From contig CANRAS010000001.1 of NCBI GenBank assembly GCA_947628655.1, positions 62,001 to 126,000 of the forward strand: a stretch of 64,000 bases of DNA, written 5' to 3'. Origin of the DNA: an uncultured Clostridia bacterium. GTDB lineage: Bacteria; Bacillota; Clostridia; Oscillospirales; Ruminococcaceae. Made by a program: the position numbers and the translations under genes. The notes under the pieces were generated by a model. That model saw nothing but the letters and a program-made list of their open reading frames with translations. It ran no database searches and had not been told where the DNA came from. This document shows positions 7,614 to 15,777 of this stretch, piece by piece; positions within the stretch are counted from its first letter, which is position 1; every line of letters starts with the position of its first letter.

Positions 7614-8303
7614 TTATTTCTTTTTCTTCTTGATTTTCGTGCTGTCGGCTATGACGATATTGTCGTACACCGCGTGATATTTCGGCGGTATCAGCTTGTT
7701 TAAGTGAAGTTTCCCGAAAAACCAGCCGTTAAACTCCGCGCTGTCGTAAATCTGATTGAGATATGTATTGATGTGGTTTCTGTCACCGCTCCCCAAAAGG
7801 AAATCCTGCATTTTGGACGGCGGTTCGTAGGTCACGATGAAATCCACCTTGTTGTCGGCTTTCTTTAGGTTATCCAAGCCCTCCTGCAGTTCCTCGGCGC
7901 TCGGGATTTCGCGCGCCCACCAGTTTGAACCCTCTTGAAGTTCGTAGATGTCGTCCGTCTGCCCTCCGCCGAACGCGAACACCGTCTTTTCGGCTATCTC
8001 GTAGACCTGCCCGCGCATAAGCTGGCGCAGCCGCCCGCTTATCAGGCGGGTTTTCCCGCCGCACCACTCTGTCACCTCGTATTGCTCCAAAAGGTCGTAG
8101 TTCTCGTGCGAACCCTCGACGAACAGCACGTTATACGGCAGTTTGCCGATTTTTTTTAGCAGTTTCTTTTCTTTCGCGCTCCCGTCCCATATAAAGCCGA
8201 AGTCCCCGCAGATGATAAGCGCGTCATTCTTTTTCAGCTTTCGCAGGGCGGGGTCTTTGAACCTCAGAAAATCCGCGTGGGTATCACCCGTAACGTAAAT
8301 CAT
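7614..8303 (-). CDS. Calcineurin-type metallophosphoesterase
   Basis: 229 residues from the ATG at 8301-8303, chosen because GGAGG lies five bases upstream and the conserved metal motif follows at once (MIYVTGDTHAD); upstream in-frame starts lack both. Metal-binding and catalytic motifs are GDTHAD (6-11), CGDFG (about 35) and GSHEN (about 66, GNHE-type with S for N). The final histidine motif GKLHLN (about 203) replaces the usual GHxH, so one metal ligand may be altered. The basic tail is KIKKKKK. The substrate is unknown. Confidence 0.8.
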   Translation of the reverse strand: MIYVTGDTHADFLRFKDPALRKLKKNDALIICGDFGFIWDGSAKEKKLLKKIGKLPYNVLFVEGSHENYDLLEQYEVTEWCGGKTRLISGRLRQLMRGQVYEIAEKTVFAFGGGQTDDIYELQEGSNWWAREIPSAEELQEGLDNLKKADNKVDFIVTYEPPSKMQDFLLGSGDRNHINTYLNQIYDSAEFNGWFFGKLHLNKLIPPKYHAVYDNIVIADSTKIKKKKK

Positions 8304-8451
8304 ATATACCTCCACAACGGCTTTTTGGGAAATTTTCCCGCAGCCGTTACTTAAACGGCGCATTATAACGCCGTTTTCTTGAATTTGAAACGACTTTATG
8401 TGAAAACATATGTGCAAATATTACAAAATTCTTACAATTTCAAAAAAACTC

Positions 8452-8481
8452 TTTACAATTGCGGTAATAATTTGTTATAAT
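8452..8481 (+). promoter_or_regulatory. Sigma-A promoter for the carboxypeptidase-rlmH unit
   Basis: TTTACA (8452-8457), 18-base spacer, TATAAT (8476-8481). Confidence 0.6.
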
Positions 8482-8549
8482 ATAATCAGACGTTTCGGGG
8501 AGAATACCCTCCCTTTAATATAATAACCGAAAAAAGAGGATTTGTCTAT

Positions 8550-10001
8550 ATGAAAAAGGTAAAAATTTTCACAATATTTTTTACATTTATCCTGATAATT
8601 TCTGCATTTAATACAAATTTAACAACTCACGCCGTATTTTCGCCGTCGTTTGACCTGTACAGCGAGGGCGTTTATATGGTAAATCTCGATACGGGAATTG
8701 TCGTAGCGTCCAAGAACCCCGACAAGAAACTCTATCCCGCCTCGACCACTAAGATAATGACGTGCCTTGTCGCTTTGGAGAACGTAAAGGACTTCAACGC
8801 CAAAGTCGAATGTGCTTACGAGTGCTTTGACGAATTCTGGGCGACGGACGAGAGTTACAACCCGAACTTCTACGGCGCGTCGAACGCCGCGATTGAAACT
8901 TTGCAGGATAACCTCACGTATCACGACTGTTTGTACGCGCTTATGCTCCGTTCGGGGTGCGAGGCGGCGAACATCCTGGCTTATAACATCGGCGACGGGA
9001 GCATAGCGAACTTTGTGCAGATGATGAACGACACCGCAAAGAAAATCGGCTGTCAGAACACACACTTTACAAATCCCCACGGTTTGTTTGACGAAAACAA
9101 CTACACGACCGCCTATGATATGTACCTTATCACGAGATACGCGATTGACAAGTATCCCGGATTTATGAAGTACTGCGGAGCGTCGGAATACGATATGCCC
9201 GCGAACGAATATAATCCCGACGGCTACACGATTTACACGACAAACCGTATGATGGACACGGAAAGCATTTTCTATGACGCGGGCGTAAAGGGCATTAAAA
9301 CGGGAAGTATGAGCGAATACATTCTCAAAAAGAACGGAGAATGGGACGAGGAGAACCCCGAACCGGGATTTTGCTCTTTGGTAACTTACTGCGAAAAGAA
9401 CGGCTACAAGTACCTTTTGGTGACAATGCAGTCGCCGTGGGAGGACAAGGACGGCGAAACGGGGATAACGTCGTTTGAGGATCATCAGGCGCTTTATGAC
9501 TGGGCTTACAGCGAATTTGAACTGAAACAGATAATCGGCGCGAACGAGCAGGTTATGGAGGCGGACGTTGAAATGGGGAAGAACACCGATAAGGTCGGCG
9601 TTGTGACTACCGAGGAATTTTACACGCTTATCCCGAAATCCCTTGACGGCTCCGCTATACAGCAGATAACGCCGACAATCGAACCGCTTACCGCGCCCGT
9701 AAAGCAAGGCGAGCCTATGGGCGAACTCGTGCTGAAACTCGACGGCGAAACGCTTACAACCATTCCGCTTGTGACGGAAACGGACGTGGAACTCGACAGC
9801 GTAGCGAAACTCAAAGACCGCGTAAAAACGGTTATGGGTTCGCCGGGAGTTGTCGCGTCTATCGTGATACTTGTGATTACGACGATCGCGTTTATTATCT
9901 CAAAGGCGATTACAAAGCAGTATCTTGCGAACGCCGCCGATATGCAAAGACGGCGCAGGATACAGGTGGCAACGCCGAAGAACAATCAGAGAAAACGCTG
10001 A
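8550..10001 (+). CDS. D-alanyl-D-alanine carboxypeptidase (DacF/PBP5 type)
   Basis: Serine-type D,D-carboxypeptidase (peptidase S11) that trims the terminal D-Ala from peptidoglycan stem peptides outside the membrane. It is 483 residues, with a signal peptide in the first 29 and the active-site motifs in order: STTK (65-68), SGC (about 137, where SGN is usual; N to C) and KTG (about 249). A C-terminal beta-rich domain follows, then a membrane helix near residue 440 and a basic cytoplasmic tail, the anchor typical of this family. ATG at 8550 follows AAAGAGGATTTGTCTAT. rlmH follows six bases after its stop, so the two are co-transcribed. A second D,D-carboxypeptidase lies at 49191. Confidence 0.9.
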   Translation: MKKVKIFTIFFTFILIISAFNTNLTTHAVFSPSFDLYSEGVYMVNLDTGIVVASKNPDKKLYPASTTKIMTCLVALENVKDFNAKVECAYECFDEFWATDESYNPNFYGASNAAIETLQDNLTYHDCLYALMLRSGCEAANILAYNIGDGSIANFVQMMNDTAKKIGCQNTHFTNPHGLFDENNYTTAYDMYLITRYAIDKYPGFMKYCGASEYDMPANEYNPDGYTIYTTNRMMDTESIFYDAGVKGIKTGSMSEYILKKNGEWDEENPEPGFCSLVTYCEKNGYKYLLVTMQSPWEDKDGETGITSFEDHQALYDWAYSEFELKQIIGANEQVMEADVEMGKNTDKVGVVTTEEFYTLIPKSLDGSAIQQITPTIEPLTAPVKQGEPMGELVLKLDGETLTTIPLVTETDVELDSVAKLKDRVKTVMGSPGVVASIVILVITTIAFIISKAITKQYLANAADMQRRRRIQVATPKNNQRKR

Positions 10002-10007
10002 TTTATT

Positions 10008-10484
10008 ATGAATATTAACTTTATCGCAATGGGAAAGCTGAAAGAGCGGTATTTCCGCGAGGCTTGCGACGAATACCTGAAAAGGCTGTCCGCGTTCGCC
10101 CGCGTGAGCGAATTTCAGCCGACAGCGGAAGATTTGCCCCAAAACCCAAGCCCCGCGCAGATACGGCAGGCGCTCGACAAAGAGGGAAAGAAGATACAAA
10201 GCGTAATAAAAGGCGGGTTTACAGTCGCGCTATGCGTTGAGGGCAAACAGATTACGGCAAAGCAACTCGCCGAAAAGTTCGAGAACCTTGCGAACAGCGG
10301 GGTGTCGGCTGTGAATTTCATCATAGGAAGTTCCTACGGGCTTTCAGAAGATGTTAAAAACGAGTGCGATTTACGGCTTTCGATGTCCGAAATGACGTTC
10401 CCGCACAGTCTGGCGCGGGTAATGCTGTTCGAGCAGGTCTACCGCGCGTTTTCGATAATGAATAACTCAAAATACGACAAGTAA
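10008..10484 (+). CDS. rlmH: 23S rRNA (pseudouridine1915-N3)-methyltransferase RlmH
   Basis: 158 residues, the family's full length, SPOUT-class methyltransferase that methylates pseudouridine 1915 of 23S rRNA. It starts MNINFIAMGKLKERYF, carries LCVEGKQ and the AdoMet-binding loop FIIGSSYGLS, then LSMSEMTFPH and LFEQVYRAFSIMNNSKYDK (the usual ending is NSKYHK/H; one residue differs). ATG at 10008 lies six bases beyond the carboxypeptidase stop. A terminator follows. Confidence 0.95.
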   Translation: MNINFIAMGKLKERYFREACDEYLKRLSAFARVSEFQPTAEDLPQNPSPAQIRQALDKEGKKIQSVIKGGFTVALCVEGKQITAKQLAEKFENLANSGVSAVNFIIGSSYGLSEDVKNECDLRLSMSEMTFPHSLARVMLFEQVYRAFSIMNNSKYDK

Positions 10485-10485
10485 G

Positions 10486-10510
10486 CACGGGCGAAAATTC
10501 CGTGCTTTTG
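10486..10510 (+). terminator. Intrinsic terminator after rlmH
   Basis: Eight-pair stem AAGCACGG / CCGTGCTT (10486-10493, 10503-10510), followed by a short T-rich stretch. Confidence 0.65.
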
Positions 10511-10590
10511 AAATTTTCATCTAATTTTCACATAAAAAGTGTAATATTTCTAGAAAAACATAATCTTTATAGGTGAAGGGAGTGAGCAAA

Positions 10591-11214
10591 TTGAGGCAGA
10601 TAACGTTTGCGTTTCCCGATACTTCGGACGAGGACGCGGAAATTATTATCCCGTATATTACCGACACGGAAATAATCGAGATGTTTAACCGCCGCGACGA
10701 ACGAGCATTGTCGGAAATTCAGCGCAGATACGGGAATTACTGCGAAGAAGTCGCGCTGAACGTCCTTAAAAACCGCGAGGACGCCGAGCTTTGCTTAAAC
10801 GATATGCTTTTGCGCCTGTGGGAGCGTATCCCGCCCGAAAGTCCCGAAAACCTCGCGGGTTTCGCGGCGACAACGATAAAGCAAATAGCCCTTAACCGCT
10901 ACACGACAGATCGCAGAGAAAAGCGCGGAGGGAGCGAAACCGACGTTATCCTCGAAGAACTTTCCGAAGTCGTGCCGTCCTCGTATGATGTGGAAAAAAC
11001 GTTCGAGAAGAAGGAACTCGCGGAACTCCTCAATTCGTTCGCAGGCTCGCTTACCCCAAAAAAGCGGAACATTTTCGTCCTTCGGTATTGGTACAGAATG
11101 AGCGTCAAAGACATTTCAGAGCGGCTGGCAGTATCACAAAGCAATATTTTAGTAACCCTTATGCGTATTCGCAAAAAACTTGCTGACAAATTGAAAAGGA
11201 GTGGTATGATATGA
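10591..11214 (+). CDS. RNA polymerase sigma-70 family factor (ECF-like)
   Basis: About 207 residues from TTG 10591, preferred because AAGGGAG lies eight bases upstream; GTG 10573 or 10582 in the same frame cannot be excluded. Region 2 is seen in NRRDERALSEIQRRYGNYCEEVAL through MLLRLWERIP, and region 4 with a helix-turn-helix in LTPKKRNIFVLRYWYRMSVKDIS then SQSNILVTLMRIRKKL. The short linker indicates an ECF-type factor. The stop overlaps the next start (ATGA at 11211-11214), coupling it to a probable membrane anti-sigma factor. Targets and signal are unknown. Confidence 0.85.
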   Translation: MRQITFAFPDTSDEDAEIIIPYITDTEIIEMFNRRDERALSEIQRRYGNYCEEVALNVLKNREDAELCLNDMLLRLWERIPPESPENLAGFAATTIKQIALNRYTTDRREKRGGSETDVILEELSEVVPSSYDVEKTFEKKELAELLNSFAGSLTPKKRNIFVLRYWYRMSVKDISERLAVSQSNILVTLMRIRKKLADKLKRSGMI

Positions 11215-12650
11215 AAAATAAAGACATTCTTGACGCTATTGATGAACTCGACCTAAAGTACGTTACTTCTGCCTGGGAAAATACCGAACCCCGCGAAAAA
11301 CGCGCGTTCCGCATAGGCGGTGCGCCGAAAAGACGGACGCACAGGGTAATTCCGATTATCTCCTGCGCCGCGGCGGCGGTCGCCGCCGTGTTCTTAACGG
11401 TAGTTATCGTGCCTCGCGTTAATCCGAATTACGCGCCGAACAAGGCGAGAGATGACCTTTCTGTAGAAGGCGGTGTATCGTCCTATGTTGTACAGGAAAC
11501 CGAAATGATAACCTCCGACGTTTCCACGGGCGAACCGTATCTTGAATATCATTTAAAGTCGATACAGTCGCCTGTTGACCCTACTGCGGAAGTTACCTGG
11601 GCTGAAAACGACACCAACATAAAAATTGCCGACGAAGGCGAGGATACGATTATTATGTTCGGAAATCTCGCGTATCTTGCCGCTCCGCAGAACAACTACA
11701 ACAGCATCGAACTGCCGAGGTTCTTTATAAACGGCGTCGGAAACCAATCTATGCGGAAACTCTATGATATTCTCCCGACCTACGAGCCGTATTCCGTAGG
11801 CGATAAGTACGGAACGCTTACCGTAAGCAAAGCGGAAACGACCGTCAGAGTTGCCGCGGATAACCCCGCGGCGAGCAACAGCGGAACGGAAAGTTCAACG
11901 CAGGTAGAGGAAATGAACGTTGAGTTCGACGGCACGGCGACGGTGAACGCAATGATTTCGTATACGGGAAACGATAACGTATATTTTGCAGTTCCGATGT
12001 ATAACGAAACGGCAATCCCCGCCGTAACGCCGATTTGCGACGGCGACAGCGAGGACTACTATTCAAGCGTATTTCATTTGAATGTAAACGGAAGTGTATT
12101 TGCGGATAACGACGTCGCGATTGAACTTACGAACGCCGACAAGTTCGACAGCCTTACACAGCGCGACACGGAGAACTACAACGGCGTAAAAAGCGCGACG
12201 CTCCAGCTTACCGACGTAAAAGCGCACTACGACCGCGGAGGGACAAACATCACCGCCAAGGTGGAAATGGCGTCTGCTGTTTCAACGCTTATGCCCTCGC
12301 GTGCGGACTATTTTCACGGCACGAACGCGCAGGACGTTATAATTAACTACAGCAAAGCGGTTAACGTTTCAATAGAAGATACGGCAACAGGCGAGAGCGC
12401 GCAGGTAGTTTCAATCGAGCCGATAAGCGACAGCGAAACCGACCTCAAGGCGGTTATTGAAGATATGTGGCTTGACAGTTCCCCGGTGAGCCGACCGATT
12501 AACACAAACAGCGGTGTGCAGGTAGAGGACTACAGAGTAATACTTAACACAGGCGAGGAGAACTACTTCAGGCTCGTTTTCGACGAGGACACGGGGACTT
12601 ATACGGTAGTTAAGGCGGTGCTGGCGAACGGCACAGGGGTTGGACGATAG
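11211..12650 (+). CDS. Probable membrane anti-sigma/sensor protein
   Basis: 479 residues, translationally coupled (ATGA) to the sigma factor, the usual layout of a sigma/anti-sigma pair. An N-terminal cytoplasmic part of about 45 residues (AIDELDLKYVTSAWE) precedes a basic patch and one membrane helix (about residues 44-66). A large outside domain of about 410 residues, rich in Thr/Asn/Asp and beta-prone sequence, follows. It resembles DUF4179-like anti-sigma proteins in layout only; no zinc-anti-sigma HxxxCxxC motif is present. The last codon and TAG stop run into repeat 4 (GATAGTTTATAG). Ligand unknown. Confidence 0.6.
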   Translation: MKNKDILDAIDELDLKYVTSAWENTEPREKRAFRIGGAPKRRTHRVIPIISCAAAAVAAVFLTVVIVPRVNPNYAPNKARDDLSVEGGVSSYVVQETEMITSDVSTGEPYLEYHLKSIQSPVDPTAEVTWAENDTNIKIADEGEDTIIMFGNLAYLAAPQNNYNSIELPRFFINGVGNQSMRKLYDILPTYEPYSVGDKYGTLTVSKAETTVRVAADNPAASNSGTESSTQVEEMNVEFDGTATVNAMISYTGNDNVYFAVPMYNETAIPAVTPICDGDSEDYYSSVFHLNVNGSVFADNDVAIELTNADKFDSLTQRDTENYNGVKSATLQLTDVKAHYDRGGTNITAKVEMASAVSTLMPSRADYFHGTNAQDVIINYSKAVNVSIEDTATGESAQVVSIEPISDSETDLKAVIEDMWLDSSPVSRPINTNSGVQVEDYRVILNTGEENYFRLVFDEDTGTYTVVKAVLANGTGVGR

Positions 12651-12750
12651 TTTATAGTTAATAGTTAATAGTGCATAGTAATTGTGTCCGCCTACGGCGG
12701 ACGGATTAGATTGTCTTTAAGTCAATACGCCCCGCCGACGGCGGGGCGTG
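12648..12750. repeat. Dispersed intergenic repeat 4 (half element)
   Basis: Starts within the anti-sigma stop codon with TAGTTTATAGTTAATAG, then GTCCGCC/GGCGGAC, AGATTGTCTTTAAGTCAATACG (first base 12708) and a CGCCCCGCC/GGCGGGGCG hairpin (12729-12748). The right-hand inverted arm is missing. Confidence 0.75.
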
Positions 12751-12770
12751 TTTCTTTTAAATTTTTCCTC

Positions 12771-12799
12771 TTTACATTTCCAGAAAAAAGTAGTATAAT
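12771..12799 (+). promoter_or_regulatory. Sigma-A promoter for the RelA/SpoT-domain gene
   Basis: TTTACA (12771-12776), 17-base spacer, TATAAT (12794-12799), 34 bases before the start codon and directly after repeat 4. Confidence 0.75.
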
Positions 12800-12833
12800 A
12801 AAACCAACAACCAAAAACAAACGAGGAAATTAT

Positions 12834-13823
12834 ATGGTTACTTTAAACGATTACTTATACAACGGGGATACGGTGATTAAGATTTTGCACGAGTATTCCG
12901 AGGATTTGAAAAAGTCGGCAATTGATAACAATAACCCGATAGACCTTGCGCATTGCAATTTTCTGATACAGATTATCGAACTGTTGGAACACAACGACTT
13001 CTTAACGTCGCAGTCGCAGAGGATCAAGGAATTTTATAAATATATGACCCAGAAATACCCGTTTTTGGCGTTTACATTTAAGGGCAGAATTAAATCGCTT
13101 ATCCGCGCGGAGGAAAAGTTCAACGGGTATATTCTCGAATATATTTACGATTACTACCAAAAAAATCACGGTTATCCGTCCGAGGCTGAAATCAAGAGCA
13201 ACCTTACTTGTTTTCGGGATTTGATTGCGTACAGGATTGTAATTTCACTTCCCCTATGTCACTTAGAACGCGATATGACGCAGGAGGAACAGGAAATAAA
13301 ATATCTGTATGAACTCGCGAATATTCTGCCGCAGTTTTTGGAAGAACGCGGTTTTACTGCGGAACTGTCGGGCGCGGAGTTTGAAAGCACGGACGAGAAA
13401 CTCCAAGAAAACAACCGATTGTATTACAGAGATTATGTAGCCTGCCCGCGCCCGTCGGGCTACAAATCGTTACATATCACATTCTATGACAATCTTGCAA
13501 GATGTTATACAGAACTTCAATTGCGGACTAAGGAAATGGACGACCTAGCGGAGATAGGCGAGGCGAACCATTTCGGCTACGAACGCCAGCAGGAGGAAGT
13601 AAGGACAAGGCGCGACATTATCCCCGACGGCGAATGCAGATATTTTGACGAGGCATACGAGCGTTTCACGAAACTGCAAAACCTGGATTTATCCGCCGTA
13701 AACGTCAATATGTTCAAGGCGTTCAGCAATCAGCTTATAAACGACGGGTGCGGACTGTTCCGCGGACGGCAGATTTTGCCGTTTGAACATTTGTCGCGGT
13801 TTCAGAATGATAAAATTGACTGA
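12834..13823 (+). CDS. RelA/SpoT-domain protein (putative small alarmone synthetase)
   Basis: 329 residues from ATG 12834 (ACGAGGAAATTAT upstream). The (p)ppGpp-synthetase fold is seen in AFTFKGRIKSLIRAEEKFNGY (about 81-101), RDLIAYRIVIS (about 129) and the G-loop-like PSGYKSLHITFYD (about 203), followed by ELQLRTKEMDDLAEIGEANH. There is no HD hydrolase domain and no TGS/ACT region, so it would be a synthetase-only protein, longer than typical RelP/RelQ (about 210-260) because of extra N- and C-terminal helical parts. Whether it makes (p)ppGpp is inference. It stands alone with its own promoter, flanked by dispersed repeats on both sides. Confidence 0.75.
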   Translation: MVTLNDYLYNGDTVIKILHEYSEDLKKSAIDNNNPIDLAHCNFLIQIIELLEHNDFLTSQSQRIKEFYKYMTQKYPFLAFTFKGRIKSLIRAEEKFNGYILEYIYDYYQKNHGYPSEAEIKSNLTCFRDLIAYRIVISLPLCHLERDMTQEEQEIKYLYELANILPQFLEERGFTAELSGAEFESTDEKLQENNRLYYRDYVACPRPSGYKSLHITFYDNLARCYTELQLRTKEMDDLAEIGEANHFGYERQQEEVRTRRDIIPDGECRYFDEAYERFTKLQNLDLSAVNVNMFKAFSNQLINDGCGLFRGRQILPFEHLSRFQNDKID

Positions 13824-13848
13824 TTATAAGTTTGCCCCGCCGTTATCA

Positions 13849-14095
13849 GTTTATAGTGCAAAGTGCAAAGTGTATAGTATAGCTTTCTCCCCGCCTGCAA
13901 CAGTTTATAGTTAAGAGTGAATAGTGCATAGTAATAGTTTCCCCCGCCGTCGACGGGGAGGACGTTAGTTGTTTAATTAGCCGGCGACGTGGTAACGCGC
14001 TAAATTGTTTCAATCGCTCTCTACCGCCGTAGGCGGGAGAGAGCGTATTACTTGTTCGCTCAGCACTATAAACTATAAACTGTTGCAGGCGGGGG
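13849..14095. repeat. Dispersed intergenic repeat 5 with 24-bp perfect inverted arms
   Basis: An outer CAGTTTATAGTGCAAAGTG copy (about 13853) is followed by a complete inner element whose arms, 13889-13912 and 14071-14094, are perfect 24-bp inverted repeats ending in GTTTATAG sequence. Between them are CCCCGCCG/CGGGGA-like and CGCTCTCT...AGAGAGCG hairpins (about 14011-14045). Apart from the promoter at 14127, nothing gene-like is seen in 13824-14216. Confidence 0.8.
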
Positions 14096-14126
14096 AACAT
14101 CTGTTTCACCAAGTTGTGCTTAGCGG

Positions 14127-14155
14127 TTGACATTGGAGTTAAAGTGTGCTATAAT
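14127..14155 (+). promoter_or_regulatory. Sigma-A promoter ahead of the TPR-LRR pseudogene
   Basis: TTGACA (14127-14132), 17-base spacer, TATAAT (14150-14155): a consensus promoter still present before a broken gene. Confidence 0.75.
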
Positions 14156-14216
14156 ATTTATAACCTTTGCACATTGCTTTTAAAGTTTTATTTTTAGTCA
14201 CAAAAGAGGTATTGCT

Positions 14217-14678
14217 ATGAATGATAAAAAATGCGAAAATACGTCTAAAAGATTTTGATAATCGTTTTGACGGCGGTTATTCCGGTTTGTTTGGGGATTG
14301 AACTCGCGGAGCGGTATTTGTCCGAACAGAATTACGAGCAGGCGGTTGCCGAATACGAAAATGTTCTTGAAATCGACCCGACAAACGTTGACGTTTATTT
14401 GGGACTTGCGGAAATTTACGAGAAAACAGGCGACACGGACAAAGCTGTCGAAATTCTTGAACAGGGTGTTGAGAAAACGAACGCCGACCGCTTGCCAACC
14501 TGCACGAAATGCTATTTTTAGAACTATCCGGCAATCAAGTGGACGACCTAACTCCTCTTGCGGGGCTTACTAATTTAGACGCGGCGTATTTTGGGAATAG
14601 CTAAGTAACCGAAGAGTACATTGCGTGACTGCAAGGAGAACTGCCTGACGCTAGGTTTAGTTTGGGGGCAGTTTAAAC
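14217..14678 (+). pseudogene. Decayed TPR + leucine-rich-repeat protein gene
   Basis: The pieces of one protein appear in successive frames. ATG 14217 reads MNDKKCENTSKRF then stops. A one-base shift near 14256 opens a membrane helix (LIIVLTAVIPVCLGIELAER) and a TPR unit (LSEQNYEQAVAEYENVLEID, then YLGLAEIYEKTGDTDKAVEI). A second shift near 14490 opens LFLELSGNQVDDLTPLAGLTN, an LRR unit, then in-frame stops at about 14601 and 14626. The end, LQGELPDARF, mirrors the WLETQLPDCDISF end of the next gene. So this was a membrane-anchored TPR-LRR protein inactivated by at least two frameshifts and two stops. Confidence 0.8.
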
Positions 14679-14698
14679 GATAGGAAAGGGCGGTTTTT

Positions 14699-15499
14699 AT
14701 GGAAACTGTTATAACGGGCAGGAAATACGACGCAGCGTCTACGACCAAACTTGATTTGTATGAAAGCGGTGTTACCGATACCGATATAGCCGCAATAGGT
14801 AAACTTGTAAATCTTAAAGAATTGCGGTTGAACAAAAATCAAATCAGCGACTTAAACACGCTTTCAGGGCTTGCTAATCTTACGCATTTGTATTTGGGGG
14901 TCAATAAAATCAGCGATATTACTCCGCTTGCAAGCCTTACAAATTTGATTTATTTGGATTTTGGCGACAATCAAATCAGCGATATAACATCGCTCGGCTC
15001 GCTTACAAACCTCAAGCGTTTGTATTTGGGGGTCAATAAAATCAGCAATATTACTCCGCTTGCAAATCCGGCTAATCTGACGGAATTGGGTTTGGCGGGC
15101 AATCAAATAAGCGATGTAACACCGCTTTCAAATCTCACGAATTTGGAAAGTTTATATTTGTGGGGAAATCAAATTCGCGATATTTCCCCGCTTGCTAACC
15201 TTAATAATCTTTACTATCTATATTTGAGGGATAATAAAATCAGCAACATAAAACCGCTTGTAAGTCTAAAAAATCTCGCATATTTGGATTTGAGCAATAA
15301 TCAAATAACCGATGTTGCCCCGCTTGCAAATCTCGCCGATTTAACGGATTTAAGTTTGCACAACAATCAAATCAGCGATATAACGCCCCTCGCGAACCTT
15401 ACAAATTTGACGGCTTTAAGTTTGGACGGCAATCCGATAAGCGAAAAAGACCGCGCTTGGCTGGAAACCCAACTCCCCGACTGCGACATCAGTTTTTGA
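14699..15499 (+). CDS. Leucine-rich repeat protein (internalin-like repeats)
   Basis: 266 residues made of about nine 22-residue repeats of the form LTNLxxLxLxxNxISDITPLAx, the bacterial (internalin/SDS22-like) type, in residues 42-245. A short cap, WLETQLPDCDISF, closes the protein. It has no signal peptide or anchor, so as written the product is cytoplasmic. Upstream lies the wreck of a TPR-LRR gene with a membrane helix, so this gene may be the surviving 3' part of a duplicated array that lost its N-terminal anchor. ATG 14699 follows GGAAAGGGCGGTTTTT. Likely a binding scaffold; partner unknown. Confidence 0.8.
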   Translation: METVITGRKYDAASTTKLDLYESGVTDTDIAAIGKLVNLKELRLNKNQISDLNTLSGLANLTHLYLGVNKISDITPLASLTNLIYLDFGDNQISDITSLGSLTNLKRLYLGVNKISNITPLANPANLTELGLAGNQISDVTPLSNLTNLESLYLWGNQIRDISPLANLNNLYYLYLRDNKISNIKPLVSLKNLAYLDLSNNQITDVAPLANLADLTDLSLHNNQISDITPLANLTNLTALSLDGNPISEKDRAWLETQLPDCDISF

Positions 15500-15517
15500 A
15501 ATTGACGTGAATAAATA

Positions 15518-15552
15518 CAAAAGCCGTTCGCGAACAGTTGCGGGCGGCTTTG
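15518..15552 (+). terminator. Possible terminator after the LRR gene
   Basis: Stem CAAAAGCCG / CGGCTTTG (15518-15526, 15545-15552) with a large loop and a weak T tract. Confidence 0.4.
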
Positions 15553-15618
15553 TTGTGTACTGTCCGACCGCGCTGACATTCCCCGTGCTTTTTCCCGCAC
15601 ATTTTCTCAAAATATCCC

Positions 15619-15736
15619 TTGACTACCGCCGAATTTTATGTTATAATATAAAAGACGTAATATCTTTAACAGGATAAAGTGTAAACTTCAAAGGGGCGTA
15701 ATATTGGTTTGGGGCAAAGCCTCTTTGTGTTATAAT
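15619..15736 (+). promoter_or_regulatory. Promoter plus 95-nt conserved leader element, copy 1
   Basis: TTGACT (15619-15624), 17 bases, then TATAAT (15642-15647), which is the first base of a 95-nt block (15642-15736) shared without gaps with 23470-23564 and 59756-59662. Fixed blocks are ATCTTTAACAGGATAAA, ATTGGT, CAAAGCCTCTTTGTG and a second TATAAT at the end. The transcript could fold CAAAGGGGC (15689-15697) with GCCTCTTTG (15719-15727), nine pairs including one G-U; an alternative GGGGC-AAA-GCCTC hairpin would compete. It precedes the solute-binding lipoprotein gene by 41 bases. No known riboswitch was recognised. Confidence 0.7.
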
Positions 15737-15777
15737 ATATATGTATAATTATCTTCAGCGGAAAGGGCGGCGGTTTT

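Noticed and set aside
12684..12833. Upstream extension of the RelA/SpoT-domain gene
   Set aside because: It lies in repeat 4 and across the promoter; ATG 12834 has its own ribosome site.
15642..15736. PerR/Fur box explanation of the TATAAT-like ends of the leader
   Set aside because: Half-site likeness only (TTATAAT); the full inverted TTATAATnATTATAA is not present in any copy. It remains a weak alternative, not a call.
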